From positions 542,501 to 606,500 of the forward strand of contig JAVYIG010000322.1 of assembly GCA_035222895.1 (NCBI GenBank): a stretch of DNA of 64,000 nt, given 5' to 3'. Positions 34,038 to 46,017 of the stretch are shown piece after piece. This stretch comes from Strongylocentrotus droebachiensis (taxonomy: Eukaryota > Echinodermata > Echinoidea > Camarodonta > Strongylocentrotidae). Below the pieces are notes generated by a model. That model worked only from the letters and a program-made list of their open reading frames with translations. It did no database searches and was not told the DNA's origin. How positions within the stretch are numbered: the stretch's first letter is position 1; each line of letters begins with the position of its first letter. A program made the translations under genes and the position numbers.

Positions 34038-35949
34038 TCTCTCTCTTTACCCCCTCCATCTCCTCTTAATATCACACAAATTCTGCCATTTCTTGTTGAA
34101 ATTCATGCGGGTGATATTAGGGCTTTTGCTACTCTATTACTATGAGGAATTTCTAAAATTTTAGAGAGGGGCCTAGCTAAATATATTTTTTCACATAGGA
34201 AATAAAGCAAATATGTTAAGAAATATTTTTGAATGAAGGAAAAAGATTCAGTATTGATCATTGACCATAATCTGTAGTTAACTACTCAACTCTGCAATAT
34301 AAACACAGAAAATGAATTTCGACTGAGCAGTTTTAATTCAAACATTTGGAACCAGAACAGCAAGTGGCAAATGGAGAATAAATTAAAAATATTAAATAAT
34401 TCATACCAAACATATCATCATCAATTATCATCAATACTATATTGCATTTTGAAATGTACATTTAGGGATTTGTGGAAAAGACTCATCAGGTATACAGCCA
34501 CGGAATACAAAGGTTATTTAGCACATTATACAGTACTAAATATGCTAAAATGTCTTTAACTTATTCTTCATACATGTCCTGGTTATCATGTTTATTCAGC
34601 AATCATAGCAAATAAATGCCACATGTGACATACAAAATGCTTGACATACATGTACTACATGAATGATGAAGTCAACAAAGAAATAAATCTATATTCAAAA
34701 TACCATTCCAAAACAAAATGAATAAGAAATGTTACATCATTAGCATGCTGAAATATACTGGTTGCTTAATAAACTCTTTTTTTTTAAAGGTTCATCTGCA
34801 CAGATTTTTTTACCTGAAGACAAAAGAGGTATTCAAAACAGTACTGTGTGGTATAGTCTCTTTCTTGCACGCCATGGTTATCCTGTTCTGGCTGAAAGGT
34901 TTACATGTTGATCGTAACAAAACGAGGCAGTTCTTGAAAAAAAAGATGGCACAGTTTTTTCAATGGGAAATATGACTAATATAATCATCATCATTACTTT
35001 TTTGTTCATTACTGTTTTTCATTAATATCTTGTGAGTAGAGTTTCAGAAGCAAGTCAGTTTACACAATCTCTTTCTATGGTATTTCAATAAAATTTAGTA
35101 AACAGTCTCAAACGCTACAAAGTTTACCCATGCTAAAACGTTGTCTTCACCCAGGCAAACACGTAATCTCTGACTAAACAATTATCAGCTGAACAATGCA
35201 TGATAAACATGGAAATATCAATTTGACTAAACAATTTCATTTCTCATCAAACAGATAACATTCAAAACAGCAACATTATATTGTATGATTATAAGATAGT
35301 TTGAAGTACCAAATACAATTATGATGAGAATGACTATAGAAGTAAAAAATAAAAACATTAAATGTGAACTAGTAACATTGTGTTTTGAAAGAAAAATCAA
35401 TTGTGGAAATGTAACTTATATTCATGTTCTAATGAAGGCATCAACCCCTGTGAATACACAAATTTAAAGAAAATAGATAAACAAATTCTTCAATACAAAG
35501 ATACGATATGAGGATTCATGGAACCGAAAACTCTAATATGCATTACCGATTGAGGTAGGTATACCTGATAAATAGCTGTTCTGAGCTATACATTTGAATA
35601 ATAAAGATTTATGTGTGCAGGAGTTCATTGCAATACTGTAACAGAAAACTGACACCTGTACAACTATTCAGTTCATTGTTTCAGAAATCATGGACAATGT
35701 TACCAGTTTGCTTTAAATCAATTCATTGATTTTTATAATCAATCCATTTCATTGCGATTACAACACACAATTACAATTATGAGTGGAGTTTGCTTTGTTT
35801 ATGATATTTAAAATGTTTAAAATAAAACAGTATAAAAGAGAGATTGAGGTATTGAAACATTGAAGCATTGTCAAAACGATCATTTAATTGATTCTAGTTT
35901 CTCAAGCATGCTCTTCAACAACAGTTCTTCAAATTTCTTCACACGTATG
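33801..35949. other. AT-rich interior of the 6.5-kb element
   Basis: (CT)n microsatellite at about 34004-34046. The rest is AT-rich; an 86-codon plus-strand frame at 34718-34975 is not recognisable. It would be downstream of the minus-strand gene and may include its 3' untranslated region. Confidence 0.4.
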
Positions 35950-38620
35950 TCACCCAAGCAATAGTGGTTGAAGCAGCGAAGATCCTTTATCTAGACTGCG
36001 TGAAAGCAAAAGGAAATAAGAGAAAGAACAATCAATAGAAAACCATTATCAGAATTTCAATTATGAAAGGGAAACTTTACAGTGCATTATGATTGGGCGA
36101 AATTATTTTGTGTAGTTTTGGTACCAACTTTTAGAGAGGCTCTTAATGAATTAAATACTTAATTTGGTATCACCTTAGTATTGGCAATTTTTGTTAAGGA
36201 TTAAAAAAAAAATTAGATGCTGACCTCGATAGGACCACTCATTCCCTTAAAGGTACTATGTCCCATTTGCAGGCCCAAAAAATGAAAAAGTTAAATTCCA
36301 ACTGCATTTGAAAGATAATACTAATTTAGAACTTCCCTAAAAAAGGTGGGGCTTGAAAATGTCTTCAAGTGGGAAAATAACGACTATTAGTTGTCAAATC
36401 GACTTTAGGGCTATAGAGCCCAAAAGTAATAGTCTTGATTTTCAGACGATTGTACCGAATGGTCATACGTTTTATGCTGCGCAAAGATCCAATCAGTTTA
36501 ATCTTGGCCATCACAAGAAGTGGGTTATTGATGTAGACAAATGCTCATGTACCCTTTACAACTCTTTTCATGTATGTTATTACCAAAGAAGGAAAAAAGC
36601 CAGTCAGTCACTCAATAGTGTCTGACAGTGAAGTCTAGCAAGTAAACGGGTTTCCTTGCATAATTTGAATATGAGGACACTGCTAACGTTTAAATTTCAC
36701 AGATAGGACATACATGACATATTCATAATTCCTGCAAAGTTCTACAGCATTTGAGGTTGGCTGCAAAAGGGACATAGTACCTTTAACTAAGGGACCTAAG
36801 CATTAAAAGCAATTAAGAATATCTAAAATTTTAACTATTGGGAAACAATCAAGAAGGAGAGAAGATACCTTTTGACTCGCTCAGAAGCATAGACAATGGG
36901 TCATCATCAGAATCGCAATCGGAGCCGTCAGGAGACTTTAAGGGTCACCATGCCAAGTCACACATGCAGCTCTGACTGTACGTGTTCGGTGAATTGCTTC
37001 AACGGTTCCATACCGCTCCCACTCTTAGGTCACTATGCCAAGTCACATTCTGCAGCTCTGTGTTCAGTGAATTATCAAGGACCCATCTTACCAGCATGTC
37101 GGTCCCCGTATCCAATCTAATTTTGTAGAACGAAAGAAATAATTACAAGTTATTTTCTTTCATTTATTTGCAAGCAGAGGTCAGGAAATGAATCCAATAT
37201 TATCTTTTGTACATCAAATTAATTACTAGGCATAACTGACCCCAAACAGAAGTTTTCAATTGCCCCTATTACCCCAAAATAGAATTTTCCAATTGTCCCT
37301 ACCAAACACAACCACCCCAATGCACATACGCAGTGAGTGTGCTTAGTACTTTGCTGCTAAAGTGTGATTTTCTTGAACAGATCATGAAACTATTCTAACC
37401 TGGATTTTTTTCTGGCCTGTGGCATTCTTGAAAAGTAGATGTACTTTCCCAGTGCTTCCTTCATACAAGTGAAAATTGTATCTACTGCATCTGAAACTAA
37501 GTGAAAGCAAAAAACATCATCATAATTTCATTACCACTGAAGTGTAGGTAGTGAGACATGTACACTATCTGGTATGGTATGGTGCTTGCTTGGAAAATTC
37601 GTTAAAATATGAAGTGGAGTCGGGCAACATTTGCTGGTATCAAGAACAATTGTTTGAACAAATTTTTGTATAGGGTGAGGGACCAAGGGTACTAAAGTGC
37701 TGCCTTTGAATATAACAGACACAGAGTACAGATAATGAGAGAAACTAAGCTAAACATGTGGACATTGTTCCCCAAAAGGTAGACCAGGGAGGTGTTTTTA
37801 ACTCACATACCCTGGGTAGACTACTCATGATTACTTCAGTCTCAAAACAAAAGTATTCCTTTTTCGGATGGTGCCATTTATTCATTTTCAGGGCAGGACC
37901 GTATCTAATTTTCAATTTTTAATTAAATGTTCATTCATGTCCTTCTTTGCATGAAAGGCAAATCATTGAATTCCCTTACAGTTAACCAGGAGGGGCTACA
38001 TCCCAGGTCATCTCAGCTCAGCATGATGATAATTTTCGAAACTCCCTTTGCCCTTGGCAATGTTGATGTTGGCCTTGGGCTTGGAGCCCTGAAGTTTCTT
38101 AAACCCCAGGCACGCCTTACAAGAAAGGTCTCAGTCTGGTCTAGATCCTAATCTACTCATCTCTAGATTCTAGATTGATGAGTAGTGGCTGACATAAACT
38201 GATAATTATAAAATGATGATCTAGAGTAACTAGACTTCTAGACTTTAAATCAAATTTATAATTAGCTAAATAGTAAATTACTGAAAAAATAACAGTAAAA
38301 CTCTGGTCTCTAGATTCTAGAATCTACTTTCTAACTTTCTGTAAAACTTTGTTCAAATTTATAACTTAAGCAGATATAAAAAGAACCTTAGAGATCTCCG
38401 GAGAGATCTATAGCATTAATATTTGGTGTGGAGCTAAATAAGAAAGACTCTCCACCTAATTTATTTAGTCTAGATGTATATTTGTTAAGACATAAGTTGA
38501 TCTTTTTAGTTTTGGATCACATGATACTTCACTCCCTTATTCACTTACATGAAAACAAGTATATGGGGCGATATGTGGAACGGCGGTGTATTTTTCACAC
38601 ATTTCTGTGCTCATCGACAT
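35950..38620 (-). CDS. Candidate multi-exon gene inside the 6.5-kb element, function unknown
   Basis: I do not recognise the product. Six minus-strand exons join in phase with good splice sites: 37703-37535, 37496-37400, 37116-37092 (25 nt), 37057-37014, 36935-36869 and 35990-35950 (TGA). They read ...VSLPTLQ, CFRCSRYNFHLYEGSTG, KVHLLFKNATGQKKIQ, IGYGDRHAELQNVTWHSD, then the acidic GSDCDSDDDPLSMLLSE. Two upstream pieces are likely but their phase does not join: a possible start exon at 38620-38549 (MSMSTEMCEKYTAVPHIAPY, then CAT/GTAAGT) and 37904-37811 (YGPALKMNKWHHPKKEYF, then CAGG/GTATGT). Five consecutive in-phase joins are unlikely by chance, but the acceptor of 36935 is weak. Exon 37057-37014 and a nearby copy at about 36939-36985 are duplicated. 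It may be the element's own gene or a captured host gene. Confidence 0.4.
36251..36782. mobile_element. TTAA-flanked MITE, 532 bp
   Basis: TTAA at 36247-36250 and 36783-36786. Ends AGGTACTATGTCCCATTTGC and the inverse of AGGTACTATGTCCCTTTTGC. It lies in the intron between the last two exons of the candidate minus-strand gene. The 90-codon frame at 36353-36625 lies within it and is not called. Confidence 0.8.
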
Positions 38621-38747
38621 ATTTTTATGGCTTACAAAGAATCAGAATGAATCAAAAGAGTGTACCATATTAATTTACCTAAAAAAAATATTTAAAAACT
38701 CACCTTTTCATGGTCTGTGACTGTTCCAAACTGCGAAATTTTCACTA

Positions 38748-39030
38748 CCGTCACTTCGTGAAAACATTAAAAGCAGGAAAAGAGCAAACGATGTTTTCAC
38801 GAATTGACGGCTGTTAAGCGCGTACTTGGCCGTCACTTCGTGAAAACAGAAAATCCTTTTGCTAGGTATTTTCTTGTTTACGTCATCGTCATAGTGACAT
38901 AATTAGACATTATTATGATCTGAAATTTTGTGAGGTTCAAGGTATTAGTGAATGATGTCCAAAAATGCAAAAAAATCAAAAGTGAAAATATGTGCGATTT
39001 TCCTCACTACCGTCACTTCGTGAAAACAGG
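38748..39030. repeat. Right subterminal array of the 6.5-kb element
   Basis: Three copies of CCGTCACTTCGTGAAAAC (38750, 38830, 39010) and one degenerate inverse (TTTTCACGAATTGACGG at 38792), so hairpins form here too. Confidence 0.8.
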
Positions 39031-39110
39031 GACGAATTATTAGTGATCACGGACGTCACTCCCAAGAAAGTGAAAATAGAGTGAAAATTCACTCTTTTTT
39101 TTTAAAGAGA

Positions 39111-40285
39111 GTACTATACCGTTATTTATAAAGCAAATAGAAGACGTTCTTAAAGAGGATTAATTACACCGAGCTGGTCTGTATGCCCGAGAAGAATAAT
39201 CTAGTCGTGAACAAAGGGACAAAGACAAGCAGGCTTGGGCATAGAGCTCCATTCATTCTGACGGGGTTGATCTCAGACAAATCCACCCACGAACGGAGGC
39301 GCTATTCATTATCATGTTTGAGCATATTTTGAGATTTTAGTATGAATTTACAACATCAAAAATGGTGTTTGATATAGCTGCCACCCGACTTTATGATTGT
39401 ATTTTACCTGTCCATAAAATATATCGCCAATATCATTTTGCTTAATTTATGAGACTTTAAAGATCAATTTGATTTTTACTTTCAATGGCTTCCATCATTG
39501 ATGAAAAATTGCAAAGGGGTCACTGATAATTGAGAGTTGAGACAGTTGTAGCCGGGCCTCTTCAGTTGCACGGTAGGCACGAGTATGCAGCGTATAGAGT
39601 ATTTTACAAAATGATTTGGCGCACTATAAATTCTGTATTAGTAGGTTAGTGTACCGGCGGGTGAGGAGGGGGGGGGGGGGGACTTGCCATTTTGGAGCCT
39701 TAAAGCACGCCCCCCCCCCTCCCCCCCCCCCCCCCCCCCCCCCCGCCGCCGCCCGCGGAGCTACGCCCGGTTGTACGTGTCAGAAGAGCGCTGTATAGTA
39801 TTAAGCGCTGTACAAAATAATGTGACTATTATTATTATCATTCATATCTTGTGCATTATAATGCTGGTTAACCCCACAAAGCCTATAATCTTTTCAACAA
39901 GATATCCCCGGATGCCCCCAGCACCCTTGGCCACCTCCCTTGATAACGCACCTGTAGCTATCATGCCTTTTCCCACACTTTTTGAATAACCAGAGTGCCA
40001 CCGCGGATACGGATGCTATCTCAAGAAGATAGCTACATTACACATTACCGCCATACTGCGCTAGTAAATCTCAGTTTTCTGTACATAATCTAATGGAAGT
40101 AATTTAGATTTTATAGCGCTTATATCACAGAGTAAACAATAAACCAATAAACAACTAACGTGCATTTAAAAACGTACGCGCGCCCGCATACGTACGTGCG
40201 AGCTGGAAAAACACGAACAGCTGGAGCTGCCTGATGTATTATAAACACACTCTAAATATTATCTCATTTAGAGTAAACATTGGAT
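39111..40285. promoter_or_regulatory. 5' flank of SGSM3 exon 1
   Basis: Positions 39660-39750 are poly-G and poly-C runs. From 40160 CpG becomes common (GTACGCGCGCCCGCATACG), continuing past the exon to 40520, as expected near a start site. A TATAAA word lies at about 40239, some 45 bases before the ATG. No gene is seen in 39111-40160; false frames there are Pro/Gly runs. Confidence 0.4.
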
Positions 40286-40349
40286 ATGGACCTTCGATCA
40301 GTTTTCAGTAATCATTCTACAGAAGGTTACTCAGTCGGCCATGTGTCTG
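40286..40349 (+). CDS. SGSM3: Probable SGSM3 first coding exon
   Basis: ATG at 40286 begins MDLRSVFSNHSTEGYSVGHV and the exon ends GTGTCTG/GTAAGTATT, phase 1. The exon at 60054 begins with a two-base remainder (CT), so the join gives Ala followed by ETLSEDEDE without a break. The phase match, strong donor and CpG-rich setting support it, but the N-terminus of this family is not conserved and the intron would be 19.7 kb. An alternative 5' exon may end at 46788. Confidence 0.55.
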
Positions 40350-40939
40350 GTAAGTATTATGACTGTCTGTATAATTCATGCTTTATCCGTCAAACCACCT
40401 TACGCCGTTTGTGATCACATGAAAATATGCACCGGTGAAATACGGGTAAGCGGCCTGCGGTGGCGTCAACGAGTGGTATGGCGGCGGTGACGGCGCGGTG
40501 TGCGTGTGTGTGGTGACGGCGTTAGTGTGATGTTGGCCTTTAAAATTGACTAGGTTCATAACTTCGATTCATGTAATATCTTTAATAAGTCTGTTGTTTA
40601 TGTGATGCGCAAGTACAGAGTAGGTCTATGAATTTAATGCATGTTGTACAATATCTTGAAATACAAAGCTGCAAGAAAAAGTTGTATGACTATGAATTAT
40701 GATGAGTATGACTATGACTGACTTGAGTATGAGATTACAGATGAATTATGATTATTGACAATGGATCTAGACTCTAACTAGTCAATACATGTAAATATAT
40801 CTCAGATAGATGTGAATTGATCTAGATCTACTTGAGGTGAGTATTCGAAAATTGAATCAACTGTCTTTATGGGCTTCAACCTCCATTCAATTTAGTCTAG
40901 ATGCACTTACAATCGCATAACTGTTGAGACATTTTGTCA

Positions 40940-41280
40940 AGATGTATGGTGCCACCCAGGGGGGGGGGGGGGGGACTCGGATTTGGTTTGGACGGGGGTG
41001 TGCCGCTCAAGCCTTGAAACCGCTAACCATTATTAGGGGATATTTTTCTCGAAAAAGGACACATTTTCACAATTTTGGGGTGTTTTCTTGGTGTGGCAAA
41101 CACCTGAAAAGTTGGCAAATTTTGAAAAAATGGACCCATTTTTAATGGTATTTTTGTTAAAAGTGGGACCCATGTTGAGGGAATTTTTTGTGAAAAAGTG
41201 ACCCATTAGAGCGGCACACCCCTGTATGTCCTAATATGTGAGTATACCCCCCCCCCCCCCCCCCTGGGGATGCCACGACC
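40940..41280. mobile_element. MITE with GTGCCACCCAGGGG-type ends
   Basis: Starts GGTGCCACCCAGGGG plus poly-G; ends poly-C plus CTGGGGATGCCACGACC. Inside, GTGTGCCGCTC near 41000 pairs with GAGCGGCACACC near 41210. Members seem common in echinoderms, from memory. Confidence 0.55.
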
Positions 41281-41766
41281 TAGCTGGAGATCAGTACCAG
41301 GCTCCAGCAACACTGATGATGATATTTAATTGTATATTCGAGTCCTTTGTTGAAGTTACTGTAATTTTGGATAGGTAGTCCATGGCATGGGCATGGTCTA
41401 TCATACTTTGAATCAGGGGCGTAGACAACGGGGGGGATGAGGGGGATGCATCCCCCCCACCTCACAAGGTGGGGGGGATGGCATGTACAATCATCCCCCC
41501 CAGGTTTTGGGGAATGATATTTGCTTACTTAATAAGTCATAATGATGATAATAATAGTAATAATAATTATGATAACAATTATAATAATAATAATAATAAT
41601 TATGATGATGATAATAATAATCCTCATCATTATTGTAATTGTGTTTATTGTTATTAGCCGCATTCACACGGTGAAAGCCAATTCAGACGGTAAAAAAAAG
41701 AAAATCTTACAAGTATTTTGTGGTTATCTTGTGGTTTGGAAACCACAAGATAACCACAAGATTAAA

Positions 41767-42171
41767 CAGGCGCGGATCTACGGGGGGGGGGGGGGGTTTA
41801 GGGGCCCAAAAAACAAACAAACAAAAAAAGGGGAAAAAAAAGAAAGAAAAAAGAACGCACGCTGGAGAGAAACCCTTTCAAGTGCAAATATTGTAAAGAA
41901 GATATTCAACTCATCTGGTAACTTAACCAAACACATGATAACTCTGGATATAACTGTGTATTTAACTGTTACTTGATTTAAAAAGACGTTATCATGCACT
42001 GCTTTTTATGGTCTCCATTGTGTTAATAGATGCCAGGAAAACATCACTTACGGGGTTCGAATAAACACCCCAAAAAAAATCGGGTCGCCGCTTCGCGGCT
42101 CGTGGTCGATGCTCCGCATCGTCATTATTTTGGTCAACCCCCCCCTTAGCAAAAAGCTAGATCCGCCCCTG
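41767..42171. mobile_element. Inner hAT-like MITE with CAGGSGCGGATCTA ends
   Basis: Left end CAGGCGCGGATCTACGGG; right end inverse of CAGGGGCGGATCTAGC. No 8-bp duplication is visible (AGATTAAA against AGTCATCC), so one border may be rearranged. Confidence 0.6.
41852..41940 (+). pseudogene. Broken C2H2 zinc-finger fragment
   Basis: In one frame RTHAGEKP precedes F; in the next, FKCKYCK; and in a third, KIFNSSGNLTKHM. Together these are one C2H2 linker and finger with frameshifts between parts. It sits inside the inner hAT-like element, so it was probably captured from a host zinc-finger gene. Confidence 0.65.
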
Positions 42172-42770
42172 AGTCATCCCCCCCAGGTGTACGAACCTGT
42201 CTATGCCACTGCTTTGAATTTTATATTTTATATCAAAGTGCTTTTTATTCAGTAACAATTACCATAGGGTTGATACTTTGTTTGGTTATAATTTGTACAA
42301 CTGTATGTTATATTGATTATATCATCAAACATTGTCTTTTCTCCAATAAAGTTGATCCTACAAACACAAATGTATCATTCAAGTGTAAAAAATATAGACC
42401 ATGAAGTATCAATCTTGGTCTGAAATGCTATTCTTGCTTTTTGCTACACAACTTCATATATTTTCATGAAAGGTCTAGGTTGTTTTGAGGATTAAATGAT
42501 ACTAATACTAAAGTAATTAGACTATTAAACAGAAAGAAAGCAGAACAAAAGACATACACATACCTAATGTTGGTAATAGAGATTAGAGAATATATATTAG
42601 AATAATTAACCAATTCCATATGAAAATGTTGTATTCTGTCTTGTCAATTTATTCAACTTTAAATTAAAGATCAGAAGGTCATTTAACTTGTTTTCATGTC
42701 TTCAACATAAAAACAATGAAAAATTAAATTGCTCTCATCTCATATACATGAAAGGTGGGGGTAATGATTA

Positions 42771-43147
42771 CCGTAATTAACGTTGTATAAACCGCCCTCG
42801 TTTATTAACCGCACCCCTCTTTTTCGCCCTAAAAAAAAAAAAAAAAAAAAACAATAGAGGACCTAAGATAGAACCTTGTGGTACGCCGTGTAATATAAGA
42901 AAAATTGGAGGAATTATTATTATCAACTACATATTGAAATCTATCAGAAAGATTACTTTCAAACCAAGATGACAGACAAATTTGAGTGTTATTCTAGTTT
43001 CCGAGTGGTGAGTCAACACACCGATTACTGAGCTGGGAGACATTGCCAGGCATAGCGCCAGGTGGAGGGGCATAAATCAAAACAAACTGTTGGTGTACCG
43101 TTTTTTTCGGCGGCAAAAAGGTGCGGTTAATACACCGTTAATTACGG
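42771..43147. mobile_element. MITE with TACCGTAATTAACG ends, 377 bp
   Basis: TA on both sides (42769-42770, 43148-43149). Ends CCGTAATTAACGTTGTATAA and the inverse of CCGTAATTAACGGTGTATTA. An A-run and a reverse transcriptase relic lie inside. Confidence 0.75.
42853..43000 (-). pseudogene. LINE reverse transcriptase relic
   Basis: On the minus strand WFESNLSDRFQYVV leads, then after a one-base shift GVPQGSILGPLL, the conserved RT block of non-LTR elements. Only about 50 codons remain. It is enclosed by the MITE ends. Confidence 0.75.
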
Positions 43148-43966
43148 TACAGAGATTGGCCTAAATACCGGTATAGCATGCCATTAAGACAAGAATCATT
43201 CAGTCGATGGGGCAAAATCCTAGATTTCAACATGATTGCCCCATGATATTCAAACAAATTTGAAGGGGTAGAATATGAAATATTAACAAAATTGGTGATT
43301 ATTTTTGTCAGGGAGAGTTGCTGCTGCCAGACTAATATGTTATCGAAAGTGCAATGTTTCATTTTGATTACTGATCTGATTATCTGATACACACAGTCAT
43401 GATCAGGAATTGTCAAAGTTTATAAATCATTGAATTCAGTATATCAGGAATGTTGTTTTAAGGTTTTATCTGCAGTCTTGATTCACTTGGCTGCTAGCAT
43501 ATTTTGGTTGCCAAGGACCAGTGAGTTTGGAAACGGACAGTAACAAATAAGAGGCTCTGTAAACAATCTTAAAATCTAGAAAAGAAAAGAAGTCACATTC
43601 CTGTTTCTACTGTATATGTATGATATAATCATCATCATCATCATCATCATCATCATGAGGGGTAACTGAACACAATGATGATAATCCCTCCCTCCACTTT
43701 TTCTTGTTTCGATCATACTCGATCAACCTTACTACTCTCTTTCTTCACCATATCTTTCCATGAAATCTTTTGTCTCCCTTTTCCTCTTACATGTTTGGCA
43801 TAAACTGTTGTAACTTAATTCATGTTGTTTCGATTTGGATTTTTTGTTACTTTGTTTTCAATATGTTTGTAAATTTTATATTTATGTTGTAGGGCCTCCA
43901 CGAAAAACATTATTTAACTACTGATGGAGCCATACTACTAAAAAAAAAGACTAATAAATAAATAAT

Positions 43967-44161
43967 TTAAAATAAATAAAAATAAACTTCCAGATCCCAC
44001 GCTCTTTTTACAGATTCATCATCTTTCCTTCTCAACACATGACCCATCAATCTCAATCCACTTCTCTTTACCACTTCTACCACAGTTTCTTCCAGACCCA
44101 ACCTTTCAATGAGCTCCCTAGAGTTCTTTCTATCAAACAGTTTCACACCATACTTTTCCAT
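43967..44161 (-). pseudogene. LINE ORF2 C-terminal relic
   Basis: About 58 codons with YGVKLFDRKNSRELIERLG and LRLMGHVLRRKDDESVKRAW, the Leu-Arg-x-x-Gly-His-Val pattern found after the reverse transcriptase in many non-LTR elements. Cut at both ends. Confidence 0.6.
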
Positions 44162-44349
44162 ATCATGTATCTTTCTGTTCTTGTCAAGATACCTTCTTCT
44201 AAGTTGTCTTCACATTCCATTTCCAATATTTACATCTTACATGTTAGTTATGGCATGTTGAATTTGTGTACCGGTATGTGAAAGTCTGAAAAGGATCCTT
44301 TTTGTTGAGAAGTAAAAATTATAGTTAGTATTTGTATTGCATTTAGAGG

Positions 44350-44549
44350 TACAGTCAAACCTGCTTTAGTGACCACCTGTCTTCAAAGACTACATGTACC
44401 TGTCTATTAAGGCTACATTTGTTGTTTCCCTTGAAAATGGTTTCTCGTTGAATCATGTACTAGAGGAAACTGTCTACAAAGACCACCTGTCTACAAAGGC
44501 TACTTTTTGTGTTTCCCTTGGGTGGTCGCCATAGACCGGTTTGACTGTA
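44350..44549. mobile_element. Mariner-like MITE with ACAGTCAAACC ends, 200 bp
   Basis: TACAGTCAAACCTG at the left and CGGTTTGACTGTA at the right. Internal repeats of GACCACCTGTCT and GTTTCCCTTG. The TA ends suggest a Tc1/mariner target. Confidence 0.7.
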
Positions 44550-46017
44550 CTGCTTTATTCATGCATCACAGAAATTTTGTTTGTGGTTCACTTGACCTTT
44601 ATTATATGGGCCAACAAGTTGTGATGGAAAGTACAAATTTCATGCATTCCAAAGGGTTGTGTGTTGGTATATATGGCGGGTCAAAACTGTCAAAATATAA
44701 AACCATTTGAGTGATTTCTTTTCCATAATTTGTGTACTTATCCCTCTCCCAAATACAGCTACTCAAACACCATAATTGCACACTCCATTACAATTAATTA
44801 ATTACAAACATTCTGTAACATATATGCCTCAGTTGTACACACCTACATGTACATGTTGTGTTTGAAGATTTCATTCAGATTTAGGGTTACTCCATTTTAC
44901 ATACATGGAGACATTTTTTAAGCGTTGAGTACCAGGTTGAAATTGATAACGCAGATAGTTGTAAGCAAATGTACTGGAGCAATTGTCTACAGACTGCAGA
45001 GCATGTACACTTAACTTTTGAAATACAAGTTAAAGGAATAAAGGGTGCTTGTTTTACGCACTTGTTTAATAAAAATAAACTGTACAATTACTGTACATGT
45101 ACATGTACATGTAAGTGTGCATGATGCTAACATTCTACAGACTTTGCTGATTCGTACAGTGTGAGCAAGGATACATGTAATACTGTTGTACTGTAAATCA
45201 AATTCTAGACCAACCTTCCGAACTCTTATTTAATATCTAGCACAATACAAAATAATGGGGTGGTAATCCTTAAAAGCCATGGAATCAATTCTTTGAATTT
45301 AGGGATAAGCTTGGTCTCTCAATGGTTTTCAGACTTTTGTGTCTATTGTGTGCAGAGCTCTTCAGGAATCTAGTTTGTATTCAGAGTAGATCTTATCAGT
45401 AAACAAGTGTGAGTAGTATTGGAACTCAGGACATTTTTTCCATATGTGTTATTTACATGAAGCTTTATAGTTGAAACAGTTAGCTGCATTTATGTAATCT
45501 ATTCATACATATGGAGAAAAAAAATGCTTTTCAGTCATGTTCTGATCATAATGTTTCTGGGTTTTCAATGACTTCTCAGCCATAGTGTTTTCAGGACTGA
45601 CATCAATCTAAAGCTGGCTGAGGAAATGAGGAAGAAAACAAAAAACCAAGTAAAACATTCTTTGTTTCCGTCTTAAAGTGTATCAACCACCAAAACATAT
45701 ACTCAATGTGTATGTTATTAGTAGTTTGTATGTGGTAATAGTGACCATATTCTATACAAAATTTGAGCTTCAAATTTTACTTCTGAAAAAAGATTTTGCA
45801 AGTTTAAATACACACACAATTAAGATAAAAGTGACCTGTTTACATTTTTGTAAGTATACTTGCTCACATATACATGTAGGCGATTGGATGTAATGACAGC
45901 AGATATACATGTACTTTTCAAGAAACATGTTGTTGTTGTGGGGTTTTTTTTACCTTTCTTCAATATGTACATGTGTATACATGTACAGGTGTAGATGTAG
46001 CACATTTCAATCTACAT
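44550..46017. other. SGSM3 intron 1 sequence, no feature seen
   Basis: AT-rich with scattered TACATGTA runs (for example 45090-45110). No gene or element recognised. Confidence 0.5.

Larger units (their letters stand above)
32645..39110. mobile_element. ~6.5-kb TIR element with hairpin-rich TTTTCACGAAGTGACGG arrays
   Basis: The left end reads TCTCTTTAAAAAAAAGAGTG, the right end is its near-exact inverse. The next 150 bases also share GAATTTTCA, CGGACGTCACTC and AATTCGTCCCTGTTTTCACG, partly rearranged. Subterminal arrays with GTTTTCACGAAGTGACGG occur at both ends. I could not find a target duplication. The interior has a candidate spliced minus-strand gene (35950-38620) and a TTAA MITE (36251-36782). 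The superfamily is unknown to me. Confidence 0.65.
41414..42211. mobile_element. hAT element, 798 bp, with perfect 8-bp target duplication
   Basis: CTTTGAAT flanks both sides (41406-41413, 42212-42219). Ends are CAGGGGCGTAGACA and the inverse of CAGTGGCATAGACA. It holds (ATA)n repeats (41545-41625), a perfect 46-base palindrome (about 41713-41758), an inner hAT-like element and a zinc-finger remnant. Confidence 0.85.

Noticed and set aside
34718..34975. 86-codon plus-strand frame
   Set aside because: No similarity recognised, no splice context, and AT-rich composition typical of chance frames here.
36353..36625. 90-codon plus-strand frame
   Set aside because: It lies inside a TTAA MITE and overlaps a minus-strand candidate gene's intron; no family recognised.
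43020..43100. Possible host exon in the TACCGTA MITE
   Set aside because: The only recognisable coding sequence there is the LINE relic on the minus strand.
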